Part shown: positions 1-8,597 of the stretch, one piece after another
Numbering within the stretch: the first letter of the stretch is position 1
Layout of the letters: each line of letters starts with the position of its first letter
Origin: Rhodohalobacter sp. SW132
GTDB taxonomy: Bacteria; Bacteroidota; Rhodothermia; Balneolales; Balneolaceae
Direction: 5' to 3'
Length of the DNA: 64,000 nt
NCBI RefSeq assembly: GCF_003390325.1
Contig: NZ_QUOK01000005.1
Location: 310,001 to 374,000 of the forward strand
Translations under genes and position numbers: made by a program
The notes under the pieces: generated by a model
What the model was told of the DNA's origin: nothing
Database searches by the model: none
Seen by the model: only the letters and a program-made list of their open reading frames with translations

Positions 1-78
1 AAGCAGCTTGTGCAATGCGAGCGCACTATCTTTTCCTCCGCTCCAGTGAAAGATTGTTTTGGCCGATTGTTTGGTCAT
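1..78 (-). CDS. Dph6-like PP-loop ATPase (ATP-pyrophosphatase), N-terminal fragment cut by window edge
   Basis: Reading the minus strand from the ATG at 76-78 gives 26 residues containing the PP-loop SGGKDSALAL, the AMP-forming ATP-binding signature of the diphthine-ammonia ligase (Dph6 / MJ0570-type) family. Only the N-terminus is inside the window. The start lies about 5 nt beyond the stop of the DUF6580-like gene, so it is probably the third gene of the riboswitch-controlled operon. In Bacteroidota, PP-loop ATPases of this type are often found beside cobalamin-uptake genes; a role in corrinoid salvage or amidation is inference. The family call rests on a short stretch but the motif is strong. 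Confidence 0.7.
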   Translation of the reverse strand, partial: MTKQSAKTIFHWSGGKDSALALHKLL

Positions 79-82
79 CGCA

Positions 83-676
83 TTAGGTTATTTCTGATGA
101 TTTCAGTGAAGGAACTGAGCGCGCTGACCACTCAAACAAGCCAAACATTACCACGCCGTATGCCAGTGTTCCCGCAAGAAGATTCAGCTCAAACGGAATC
201 GCGGCAACCAGGCATAGCCAAAGCCCCTCTAACGTAAGCGGGTACATCGGGCTGGAGAGCCAAACGCCGATATCGGTCACGATCCAGTGAATAAATACAA
301 TTGCAACGGAAGCTCCTACAAACCGTCCGACTCCTTTGTTTGGTTTCATCCAGCGCCCGGCAAATACCATCAGCGCAAAAGCACCGTACACCCAGAGGAA
401 CCCATCATAAAAAAAGACCCACTCTCCAAAATAGAGAAATCGGTTGAGCATGATATCACTCAGCCAGAGTGTAAGCAGCGGGAATATTAACGCTTTGGAG
501 CGACTGAAATAGGCCCCTCCAAATAGTGCCATAGCCCCGATCGGCGAGAAATTCGCCATTGCCATCTCGCCGGCGTGAGAACCCATATAAACGCGCCAGG
601 TTGCCATTGCGGCGATGAAAAGCAGAATTACCGCACCAGCCATCCCAAAAGTAAATGTATCTTTAAGTCTGTTCAT
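83..676 (-). CDS. DUF6580-like integral membrane protein, probable cobalamin-uptake partner
   Basis: A 197-residue protein with about five hydrophobic segments (near residues 8-27, 45-68, 92-107, 118-138, 150-182) and no soluble domain. Composition, the early segment ANFSPIGAMALFGGAYF and its position directly after a BtuB-like receptor match the DUF6580 family of putative inner-membrane transporters (recalled, not searched). It follows the receptor by 18 nt and shares its riboswitch-controlled transcript, so an inner-membrane step in corrinoid uptake is the natural inference. No catalytic motif is visible. Confidence 0.65.
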   Translation of the reverse strand: MNRLKDTFTFGMAGAVILLFIAAMATWRVYMGSHAGEMAMANFSPIGAMALFGGAYFSRSKALIFPLLTLWLSDIMLNRFLYFGEWVFFYDGFLWVYGAFALMVFAGRWMKPNKGVGRFVGASVAIVFIHWIVTDIGVWLSSPMYPLTLEGLWLCLVAAIPFELNLLAGTLAYGVVMFGLFEWSARSVPSLKSSEIT

Positions 677-694
677 AGTTGTTCAGGTGACGAA

Positions 695-2641
695 TCAGAG
701 ATTGAACCGGAGTCCGGCTTTTACGGCTGTTCCCATGGTATTATACCCATACACCTCCGTAAAATCGGAATTGAACAGATTTTTCACATCTCCAAAGATC
801 GTGAATCTGCCATCATACAGTTTATACTCCGCATAGATATTCACGAGCGTATATGCATCAAGAGTCACATCTTCCTGCATAAAATTATCGGGATTGAAGA
901 AAATATCGGTTCGCTCGCCATTGTACTCACCATCCAGCCGAACATAGATCTGATCGGTAACAGATACTCCGGCATTAAAACCAAAACTGTTCGTTGGCCG
1001 GCGAATCAGGTTGCTTTGCGTATCTTCTCCATCTTCTCCGAATGTTGTAATTTCGCCGTCAAGATAATTGTACCACGCGCCGGTTCTGATGCGGTTATTG
1101 ATGATCCAATCAGCAGATAGCTCAATTCCCTGATCGTTCTGACGATCCCGGTTGATGTATCCTGTCGGGCCATAGATGATCAGATCGTCAATCTCCCGGT
1201 TGAAATACTGAGCGCTCAATTTCAGGGATTGGTCCAACAGGTATGATTCTGCCCCGATATTAAAATAGAGACTTGTTTGAGGATCCAAATCCGGATTGGC
1301 GCCAAACTGACCAAATAGCTCATCCAGTGTTGGAGCTTTAAATCCGCTGCTGACCGATGCAAAGAGCTTCACCTGATCCGTAACCTGATACGACGGCGCA
1401 ATACTGAATGTGGAATTGTTGCCGTACTCGCTGTGGTTGTTCAGCCTGTAGCCGATTTCAGTACTCAGTCCATTCCAATCCTTAAGATAGAGTGTGGCGT
1501 ACGGACTAACGACCTGTGCATCTCTCTCTTCAAATACCACCGTTACAGGATTTCCATTATTGTCAAACCCCTCATCTTCGCTTTCGGGAATCGTAAAATC
1601 CTGGAAATTGAATCCCGCCAGAACCTGCAGGTGATTTGTCAGCCTGTAATTTCCAAACAGATCGGCATTGTGCATCTGCCCCTCAAATTCATTAACCCCA
1701 AACTGCGAATCAAACATTCGCTGGGTTCGTGAGTAGTTATATCCTCCATTCAAACGCAGATCACCCCTGCTGAACTGTGCCTGCACTCCGGGATTCAGAA
1801 GCTCAAGAGAATAAAAGTTATCCGCATCCTGGAAAGCGTCTGCGTCGTAATCTCCCTCATTTTTGGAATAGTTCAGAAATGGAGAAATCGTAAGATTTTC
1901 AGTCACTGAAACGTCTGCCTTTCCAAAAAATGAATCCAGTGAATAACCATCGTCACCGAAGGTTCCTGTATCTTCGGGATCACGGGCGGCACTGAATCCG
2001 TCACTCGTCTCCCGGTTGTAATTCAGCGTATAGCGCACTCGCTCGCCGGCACTTCCATTCACGCCCACATTTCCATTAAAGGTGTTATATGAGCCATACG
2101 AAAGGCGTCCGGTTGCGTTCACAAGTTCGTCACCGCCGCTTCGGGTAATCAGGTTTACCACACCTGCGATGGCATCGGTACCGTAAAGAGTGGACTGACT
2201 TCCTTTGATAATTTCAATTTGTTCAATGTTATTTGTGGGCAGCAGCCGCAGGTCAAAAAGTCCGCCAACCCCGGATGGATCACTCACCGGCAGACCATCC
2301 ACAAGAATAAGAGTATTTTGAGCTGCTGCGCCCTGTAAATAGAGAATTCGTCCGTTTGATGGGGCTCCATAGGAATCGTTTACCCGGATTCCACTCTGCT
2401 GATTCAGAATCTGGGAGAGATCCCGGCCGCTATTTCGTTCAATCTCTTCGCGGGTGATCAGGATAACGGGCTTTGTTGTTTCCCGCTGCGTAAGCGGCAG
2501 TTTGGATGCTGTAACCACCACACGATCGAGTTCAAGAGTATCGGTCGCGACATCGGAAGGTTCCGATTCAATAAATGGCTGTGCCTGAATTGCTGAGGCG
2601 CACAGCAGAAATCCCGCTAATAGTAGATAAATTTTGCTCAT
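695..2641 (-). CDS. btuB: BtuB-like TonB-dependent cobalamin receptor
   Basis: A 648-residue outer-membrane receptor. A signal peptide ends at about residue 20 (SAIQAQ), followed by a TonB-box-like stretch LDRVVVTASKL near residues 38-48 and a plug domain at about 50-165 (ILVDGLP, IEIIKGSQSTLYGTDAIAGVVNL). A 22-strand-type barrel fills the rest and ends on the aromatic-rich KAGLRFNL. The size fits E. coli BtuB-type receptors. The cobalamin riboswitch 155 nt upstream identifies the substrate more firmly than the protein alone; cobalamin or another corrinoid is expected. The ATG at 2639-2641 is the only start that gives an intact signal peptide. It heads an operon with the DUF6580-like and PP-loop genes. 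Confidence 0.88.
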   Translation of the reverse strand: MSKIYLLLAGFLLCASAIQAQPFIESEPSDVATDTLELDRVVVTASKLPLTQRETTKPVILITREEIERNSGRDLSQILNQQSGIRVNDSYGAPSNGRILYLQGAAAQNTLILVDGLPVSDPSGVGGLFDLRLLPTNNIEQIEIIKGSQSTLYGTDAIAGVVNLITRSGGDELVNATGRLSYGSYNTFNGNVGVNGSAGERVRYTLNYNRETSDGFSAARDPEDTGTFGDDGYSLDSFFGKADVSVTENLTISPFLNYSKNEGDYDADAFQDADNFYSLELLNPGVQAQFSRGDLRLNGGYNYSRTQRMFDSQFGVNEFEGQMHNADLFGNYRLTNHLQVLAGFNFQDFTIPESEDEGFDNNGNPVTVVFEERDAQVVSPYATLYLKDWNGLSTEIGYRLNNHSEYGNNSTFSIAPSYQVTDQVKLFASVSSGFKAPTLDELFGQFGANPDLDPQTSLYFNIGAESYLLDQSLKLSAQYFNREIDDLIIYGPTGYINRDRQNDQGIELSADWIINNRIRTGAWYNYLDGEITTFGEDGEDTQSNLIRRPTNSFGFNAGVSVTDQIYVRLDGEYNGERTDIFFNPDNFMQEDVTLDAYTLVNIYAEYKLYDGRFTIFGDVKNLFNSDFTEVYGYNTMGTAVKAGLRFNL

Positions 2642-2794
2642 GGTCGAATTGATTTTATTTAGTTTAACCGATGAGCTTTCGAGAAAAAATAGAAAGGTGT
2701 ACTACAATAACATCCGCACAATTTAATAACGCACGGGCAGAGCAGTTCCACATTCCTGGCTTTTCCTCCGAAAGCCTGAATTATTTATGATTTG

Positions 2795-2990
2795 CAACCA
2801 GGCAGGTCTTCTGACTCACTCCCCTTCAGCAGCCTTCCCGTTCCATTTTGGGTGGAACAGTGGCAAAGAGTACTGAAGGTTTCGATAGAGCTTACAGCTA
2901 CGGGGATAGTTTCGGATTTTCACCGGATTCCCTTTTCATCCCGACTGCCCGGAGGCGGACGGGAACCTGTTGCGGCATGAATGGTACCGT
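2795..2990 (-). promoter_or_regulatory. Cobalamin (adenosylcobalamin-class) riboswitch
   Basis: The minus strand shows the conserved blocks in order: GGGAATCCGGTGAAAATCC, then CCCGTAGCTGTAAG, the B12-box region near GCCACTG, then GGGAAGG and GAGTCAGAAGACCTGCC at the 3' side. This spacing is diagnostic of the Rfam cobalamin riboswitch. It lies in the 5' leader of the BtuB-like receptor. Just downstream (2759-2777) is a small hairpin, GGCTTT...AAAGCC, with GGAGG in its strand, which could belong to the expression platform. No clear rho-independent terminator is visible, so translational control is more likely (inference). Confidence 0.95.
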
Positions 2991-3100
2991 GAAATCGGAT
3001 GGATGTCAATACTCAATTAACTCCATTTTCCATGAATTGAATCTCTCTGATTTCTTCTGTTGGATGAGTTAGATTCACTCATAGCTGTCTAAAACGTAAA

Positions 3101-3225
3101 TCCATTTAGAAAATGGATTATTAACGCAGAATCATCCTTATTAATCCGCCGATTTTGAAGATACATTTGACTTATCAGCGTTACTCCGCGAAATTCAGCG
3201 AAATTCAGCGAAAAAAAGCCGGGGT
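3101..3225. repeat. Small hairpin and short tandem repeat between two gene blocks
   Basis: An AATCCATTT / AAATGGATT inverted repeat lies at about 3101-3121. The decamer GCGAAATTCA is repeated in tandem at about 3189-3212, just downstream of the two-TM protein gene. Neither has a T-run good enough to call a terminator. No coding potential was seen from about 2991 to 3225. Confidence 0.4.
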
Positions 3226-3894
3226 TCAATCTGCCGCATCCCAAATCGGTTTTCCCATAAATTTGGAAAGTTTCGCTGCATCCCGGCGGATCTGCCTCTT
3301 TTTCCCGTGGCGCATTACGTTGTACCGCTGAGTATCATTCATCACAACATTCATTTCATAGATGTAAAACGACTTATTATTACCCTTTAAAAATTTTGAG
3401 ACAAGCTGAATGGCGTGCACATCACTGAGTTTCAATTCGTTGTTCATGAGTTCTGTCATATTTTTTTCTTTTCCAGGTTTCTCCACCCAGAACCGGTTTT
3501 TTAGCTTATCAAAAATCATTTTCTCTGATAGTTTCCGAAAGAAAAAGGCACCAACTCCAACAAATATCAGCCCGAACAGAACAGAAGCAAATGACATGTG
3601 GAAAAGATCCTGATTACCTGACAGATAACCGGCTGAAATCAGCACAAGCGGAATGGCAAGGCCCATGATCACAAAAATCATCGGAAAAATTTTACTGATC
3701 AGTGTCGGTTCACTTTCTATGCGAGACGATCCGGCTTCAACCAGTTTGTGGGTTTGAAAGTTACTTCCGCCTGCTTTGATTACGGTCCAATTCACCTGTT
3801 CCGCTATCGGGTCATTAAACCGTGCAGCATCAAAAGTAACACCATTTTTTCGCTGGCTGATCTGATCTGTGATATTTTTCAATTTATCAAGCAT
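3226..3894 (-). CDS. Unknown two-TM membrane protein
   Basis: A 222-residue protein without a signal peptide. An N-terminal soluble region of about 65 residues is followed by two adjacent membrane segments (about 70-90 and 98-118, PMIFVIMGLAIPLVLISAGY and SFASVLFGLIFVGVGAFFF). A basic C-terminal domain of about 100 residues contains MRHGKKRQIRRDAAKLSKFMG. Two close helices with both ends on one side suggest an inner-membrane hairpin. No known domain was recognised. It stands alone, with gaps of 135 nt or more on both sides. The ATG at 3892-3894 is the natural start. Confidence 0.7.
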   Translation of the reverse strand: MLDKLKNITDQISQRKNGVTFDAARFNDPIAEQVNWTVIKAGGSNFQTHKLVEAGSSRIESEPTLISKIFPMIFVIMGLAIPLVLISAGYLSGNQDLFHMSFASVLFGLIFVGVGAFFFRKLSEKMIFDKLKNRFWVEKPGKEKNMTELMNNELKLSDVHAIQLVSKFLKGNNKSFYIYEMNVVMNDTQRYNVMRHGKKRQIRRDAAKLSKFMGKPIWDAAD

Positions 3895-4029
3895 GATTCA
3901 TATAGGTTAAATTCCATGTGCAAGGTTGTGATGTTAACCTGATGTTTTAAGGCAGTTAAAAAAAGAACATCCGTATAATATTCAGCGTAAAAGAACAGAT
4001 AAAAGTGGTGTAAATAAATACTTTACAAT

Positions 4030-6786
4030 CTACTTTACCAATAACATTTTTCTGTTGATTACCGTATTCCCGGTTTTGAGCTGATAGAGATAAACTCCGC
4101 TTGATAAATTTCCGGCATTAAACCGTACGTGATGCGAACCGGCTGTTTGCTGTTCACTCACTAAAACCTGAATCTTTTGCCCCAGTAAATTGAATACATT
4201 CAGTTCAACAAATCCGGCTTCAGAAATAGTATAAGAGATCAAGGTTGACGGGTTGAACGGGTTCGGATAGTTTTGATGCAGCTGGAATTGATCCGGTATT
4301 TTAACAGGTTCTATAGATACACTTTCATTCATCACATTAGGGTAAATAGCTATGTAATCACGTAAATCTGGTTCGTTCTCATTAACTCGCGATCCATCTT
4401 TATTTATAACTGTGATCACAATATCCCGCAATCCATTGTTGTTTAGATCGGCGGCAATCACATTTTTCATCCCGATTACGGAACTATCTATAGTTTTTCT
4501 TTCTGCAAACACACCTTCCCCTACATTTTCATACCAGTGTATATCTCCGTTCAACGCATCCGTCCATGTCCTGTACACATTTGAAATTGAAACTACATCG
4601 TATAATCCATTTTGGTTCAAATCCGCGATATACAGATCCTCGTAGCCCGCTCCGCCTGAAGAACTCAGGTTCGTTTGATGCCACACCGAATCAATGTCCG
4701 TTTGCTCCATAACGATCAGATATTGATTCACCAAATTGTTTGGAGTCCAGGACGTAGTAGCAGCAACAATTTCGGGCCGCCCATTCAGATTTAAATCAGC
4801 GGATTTCATTGTTCGTACGGCATGTGTGCTTCTTAGTTCATCCAATTGAAACTTTACGGGAAGATGCTCTCCATCATCAAATCTGTTTAGCCAGAAATTG
4901 AATACATTATTAAAAACCGGCTCATCTTCATCCCGTTCTCTGCTTATGATGATCAATTCATCGTTTCCATCTCCATTCAGATCCGCCGCAACATTGACAT
5001 TTGCACCGGTAAGTTCAGCACCAACAACCACCGGTTCTGCGAACTGCCCGTCACCCTGATTATCCATTCGAAGCACCATTTCATTACTAAGAATCGTCAC
5101 TGCTACATCAAGATGCCCATTGCCATTAAAATCTCCCATGGAAAAATGATCCCCTTCATATTCCCCGGATGCAATAATGGAAGCATCATCAAAGTCCACG
5201 GAACCCTGAATTTTGTACCAAGCCAAGGTAAACTCCCTTTTTCTTTCTTTCTGAAGAGGATTATCATTTGCACTCTGATACGTATAATACCACCTTGATG
5301 AGAGTACTACCAGATCGTCCTGTCCGCTGCCATCCACGTCATACATTTCAATCTGCAGCACATTCTCCATTGAATCATCAATAATGATTGGAGGCGAAAA
5401 CTGAAAATTCCCAAGGTTTCGATACCATACCAATCCTTTCTCGTGCTGTTCTGAACTTACAATCAGGTCATTCAATCCATCTCCATCTACGTCGAAACTG
5501 ATCAGATCCACTGGAGAACTTACATCCGATGCTTCAATTACGGTGCGGTCCCACATCAAGTCATCAGAATACTCAAACCAGGCCAGTTCGTCGTTTAAAC
5601 TGCTTGATCCGATCAGGTCCAATTGCCCATCCATCGTGATGTCAGCAGCAACCATCACATCATACCAGGTAGTGGATTCTGCCAGCAATTGGGAATCCGA
5701 AAAATTACCTCCCCCCTCATTCTTCATCCACACTATTTTTGATGGCTCAAAGCTATTAGGCCGCGTAACAGCTACAATATCCTTCATCCCGTTTTGGTCG
5801 ACATCAATGAGCTCTACAAATGAAAATCCTTCAAATGTACTCTCTAATACAATCGGTTCACTAAAGTTACCTTCACCAAGATTTTCATGAAAATAAATAT
5901 GTCCTGAATAGCCATGATTGCCATTCATAATATCCGTGTAGATTTCCGTACCTGAAACAATATCCGGTTTTCCATTTGAATTCATATCACCAATAGCAAT
6001 ATCAGTAACTTTTTGGTATCCGTACTGAGCAACTTCTGTAAATTGGTGATTACCATCCGTTTGTTCCAGATAAACACCGATTTGACTGTTATCGATGTAA
6101 TGATTGTCTGCCATAATCAAATCCATTTGCTGATCACCATTCATATCAGCCAACCAAAGCTTACCAGAGGGCTGACCAGAATCGCCAGATAGCAATTCTG
6201 TGTATTGAATATTCAACGATTCTGAATTTGAACGGCTGTCCATCGAAAGAGTCATAGAGCCGACCGTTCCAATTCCGAAATCATCCGAAATAAAGAGTAT
6301 AGGCTGTTCATCTTCCGGCTGTTTAGTAATTTTTATGTCTCGTAACAGCCGACTCTCCTCCGCATATTCAATTTGTCGGATTTCGGAATCACTTAAGTCA
6401 TCAATACCTTGTTGAATAAAGAACCCTCCATTGTATGCATGGAACCACACCAGGTCGATATTTCCATCACCAGTTGCGTCTCCCACATCAAACCCCTTGA
6501 TATTTACGTCTGTTTCAACAAGAAGATTTACCGGGCCAAATTGTCCATTTTTCAGATTTTGGAACCAGCTAATCTGATTTTCGGAAGATATAAGGATATC
6601 CGGGTATCCATCCTGGTCTACATCCACCACTTTTAGTCCGGATATATTTGAAGCAGTCCGATCTCCCAGAATAATTTGATTTCCAAAACCACTGTTTTGC
6701 GCATTTCCATTTTCTGATACAAGCATGAATAGAACGATGATGAAAAGTGTATTCCAGAATCTATGCAACCGTGTAAAGTTTGTCAT
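4030..6786 (-). CDS. Secreted VCBS/FG-GAP repeat protein with T9SS type A sorting domain
   Basis: A 918-residue protein. A signal peptide ends at about residue 29 (SENGNAQ). Many tandem FG-GAP/VCBS repeats follow, each with a calcium-binding DxDxDG-like loop such as DVDQDGYPDIL, DATGDGNIDLV, DMNGDQQMDL, DVDGDGLNDLI and DLNGDGNDELI. The protein ends with a T9SS type A domain (about 845-918): [18 protein letters not shown], then the typical SSGVYLYQLKTGN...KMLLVK tail. It is expected to be exported by T9SS and fixed at or released from the surface. FG-GAP repeats build an integrin-like beta-propeller that binds Ca2+; the ligand is unknown. Transcribed alone, divergent from the acidic protein gene at 6872. 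Confidence 0.9.
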   Translation of the reverse strand: MTNFTRLHRFWNTLFIIVLFMLVSENGNAQNSGFGNQIILGDRTASNISGLKVVDVDQDGYPDILISSENQISWFQNLKNGQFGPVNLLVETDVNIKGFDVGDATGDGNIDLVWFHAYNGGFFIQQGIDDLSDSEIRQIEYAEESRLLRDIKITKQPEDEQPILFISDDFGIGTVGSMTLSMDSRSNSESLNIQYTELLSGDSGQPSGKLWLADMNGDQQMDLIMADNHYIDNSQIGVYLEQTDGNHQFTEVAQYGYQKVTDIAIGDMNSNGKPDIVSGTEIYTDIMNGNHGYSGHIYFHENLGEGNFSEPIVLESTFEGFSFVELIDVDQNGMKDIVAVTRPNSFEPSKIVWMKNEGGGNFSDSQLLAESTTWYDVMVAADITMDGQLDLIGSSSLNDELAWFEYSDDLMWDRTVIEASDVSSPVDLISFDVDGDGLNDLIVSSEQHEKGLVWYRNLGNFQFSPPIIIDDSMENVLQIEMYDVDGSGQDDLVVLSSRWYYTYQSANDNPLQKERKREFTLAWYKIQGSVDFDDASIIASGEYEGDHFSMGDFNGNGHLDVAVTILSNEMVLRMDNQGDGQFAEPVVVGAELTGANVNVAADLNGDGNDELIIISRERDEDEPVFNNVFNFWLNRFDDGEHLPVKFQLDELRSTHAVRTMKSADLNLNGRPEIVAATTSWTPNNLVNQYLIVMEQTDIDSVWHQTNLSSSGGAGYEDLYIADLNQNGLYDVVSISNVYRTWTDALNGDIHWYENVGEGVFAERKTIDSSVIGMKNVIAADLNNNGLRDIVITVINKDGSRVNENEPDLRDYIAIYPNVMNESVSIEPVKIPDQFQLHQNYPNPFNPSTLISYTISEAGFVELNVFNLLGQKIQVLVSEQQTAGSHHVRFNAGNLSSGVYLYQLKTGNTVINRKMLLVK

Positions 6787-6871
6787 TGATGAAAGAGTTT
6801 ATTTAATTCTGATTTTGAGAATGTAAAAAATAAGATTTTCATTTAGAATTAGAATCAAACAGGAGAACATC

Positions 6872-7558
6872 ATGAGTGAAAACAACCAGCCTTTTGGAAA
6901 TGAAGAGGAGAATGAACCGGAAATCTGGGATGAACACCGCTGGGAGGAGTTTTTCAGGGAATCGGACAAACGAACGGAGAAATACACCTACCTTTTTGAA
7001 AAATACATGGATCACCCCGACCGCGACAGGATTATTTTTGAGGAGATGGGCTGGACTCATCTTCTGGAAGATTTCGAGGAGGAACAGAATGAGTGGATGG
7101 ATGATTTTGACATAGATGAATATGAAGAAGGTGAAGAGTGGAAACAGCAGACCGGTTACGATCCTACTGATTTTGAGAGTTTTGAGAATATGCCTCTCTA
7201 CCAAAAAGCGTTTAAATTCACGATGGATGCCATGGATATGGCTGATGAACATCTCATCGATATTGAGGACGAATCAGTAAAAGAATTTGCGCGTTCGCTC
7301 ACAGTTCCTCCGGCCAAAATTGCGGGCGGGTTCGGATTTGGGTTTGAGATGGACAGCCTGGGCGGCAACATTGCCAACTGCAAGCGGGGCCTCAACGCCG
7401 CAAACCGGATGCTGAATGCCCTTTACGAAATCGGCGAAAAGGAGCTGCTGGACAGAGATATTTATCTCGAATTTTACGCACGTGCAAAAGAAGTTCGCGA
7501 TGAACTGGCAATCTATATCGTGGAACTGCGGGAGCGTTTTAGGCGAGGGATATCCTGA
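6872..7558 (+). CDS. Unknown strongly acidic cytoplasmic protein
   Basis: A 228-residue protein preceded by AGGAG at a good distance from the ATG at 6872. The first 100 residues are dominated by Asp, Glu, Trp and Phe (for example DDFDIDEYEEGEEWKQQ). The C-terminal half (about 115-225) looks all-helical and ends in AREVRDELAIYIVELRERF-like helices. It has no signal peptide or membrane segment. No family was recognised; a regulatory or binding role cannot be inferred from sequence. Adjacent genes offer no functional hint. Confidence 0.75.
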   Translation: MSENNQPFGNEEENEPEIWDEHRWEEFFRESDKRTEKYTYLFEKYMDHPDRDRIIFEEMGWTHLLEDFEEEQNEWMDDFDIDEYEEGEEWKQQTGYDPTDFESFENMPLYQKAFKFTMDAMDMADEHLIDIEDESVKEFARSLTVPPAKIAGGFGFGFEMDSLGGNIANCKRGLNAANRMLNALYEIGEKELLDRDIYLEFYARAKEVRDELAIYIVELRERFRRGIS

Positions 7559-7717
7559 ATTTGATGATAATCGCTATTTGAATGAGACCCGTTTTTTGGA
7601 GCGAGGCTTTACAGTGAATTGCCGTTCTATACATGGGATGCACAGATCACAAATATTCCTCATTTCATTCAAAAAAAACTACTTTTTTATTGAAATAGAA
7701 AATAATCAGAACCCACA

Positions 7718-8005
7718 TTATGATTTCATTAGGGTACGCTTTTCTTTTCCGGTTCCTATTGTGGCATTTATAAAACCAATCATAAACCCGACAAAAAGTA
7801 CGATAAAGATATCGATTTCAGTGAGTGGATACTTCGCATAAAAAACACCCACAGCTATTAGAAGCATTACAAGAACATCCACAATAAACTTCCATGAAAG
7901 AAAAAAGCGAGGAGGAATTATATAGTTCCCTTTTATGAACTTCATATATTTGTGCACCGTGTAAATAAACCCTATCGCTAAGAAAATATAAATCACCCAA
8001 TTCAT
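7718..8005 (-). CDS. Small unknown membrane protein with three TM segments
   Basis: 95 residues from the ATG at 8003-8005, preceded by AAAGGG 6-7 nt upstream. A longer reading to 8074 adds 23 hydrophilic residues without a better ribosome site and is not preferred. Three hydrophobic segments are visible, including NWVIYIFLAIGFIY, FIVDVLVMLLIAVGVFY and IFIVLFVGFMIGFINA. No family was recognised. It is flanked by about 160 and 265 nt without genes. Confidence 0.6.
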   Translation of the reverse strand: MNWVIYIFLAIGFIYTVHKYMKFIKGNYIIPPRFFLSWKFIVDVLVMLLIAVGVFYAKYPLTEIDIFIVLFVGFMIGFINATIGTGKEKRTLMKS

Positions 8006-8271
8006 ATGTATCCCTTTTAGCTCTTCATTATACATTGAGAAGTTGTGAGTAACTTTTTCATATATATACCTCACAGATTACGTTCTGCTATGCCATTCCA
8101 TTTCAGGTATGATCTAAAATACGGTACATACTTACAAAAAATCTGAGAAATAAATCAATTTTCTTCTCTAAAATGGCTTACAGTTTATTCAGCTTAGCCT
8201 CTCGCATACAAAAACCAAACCATTTAAAACTGATGGTATCGCAGATATATCCTATTTCACACAAGACGGCC

Positions 8272-8511
8272 TCACTCCCACCGCCTCGCCTGCTGCATCC
8301 GCCTGAGCTCACCGGAATCAATCATCTCCTGCAGACGCTCATTTCGTTCAGGGGATTTACTGGTCAGATGCCACTCTCCGCAAAACTCGCACCGATACAC
8401 GTTTTGCGGGCCCTGATCCGGAGGAAAGTTACGATGGATGTGAATATCAATCAGGGAGGTTTCCGCCAGGAATTTTGTGCTGTATTGATTTTTTCCTTTA
8501 GGACAGTTCAT
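8272..8511 (-). CDS. Small zinc-ribbon-like protein
   Basis: 79 residues beginning MNCPKGKNQY, with a second pair CEFCGEWH around residues 41-48. The pattern C-P-x-G ... Y-R-C-E-F-C-G-x-W-H resembles short conserved zinc-ribbon proteins of Bacteroidota that are annotated only as hypothetical. It has no signal peptide. It lies just beyond the 3' end of the metal-island receptor operon, separated by the hairpin at 8560-8586. A nucleic-acid or metal-binding function is possible but unproven. Confidence 0.6.
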   Translation of the reverse strand: MNCPKGKNQYSTKFLAETSLIDIHIHRNFPPDQGPQNVYRCEFCGEWHLTSKSPERNERLQEMIDSGELRRMQQARRWE

Positions 8512-8559
8512 GTTTTAATATATCAATAGATATAATTTCGTAAAAGGCTTATCAGCAAT

Positions 8560-8586
8560 CCTCCAAGGGTTTAGAACCCTTGGAGG
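8560..8586. repeat. CCTCCAAGGGTT palindromic hairpin (dispersed type)
   Basis: A perfect 12-bp stem, CCTCCAAGGGTT / AACCCTTGGAGG, with a 3-nt loop lies 11 nt past the stop of the TonB receptor at 8598. A near-identical palindrome occurs at 57626-57653. It may act as a transcription end for the receptor operon, but there is no strong T-run, so it is recorded as a repeat. Confidence 0.7.
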
Positions 8587-8597
8587 GTTATACCTAT

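Noticed and set aside
575-1120. Long plus-strand open frame over the BtuB and DUF6580 genes
   Set aside because: It is antisense to two well-supported genes and has no family features, so it is a shadow frame.
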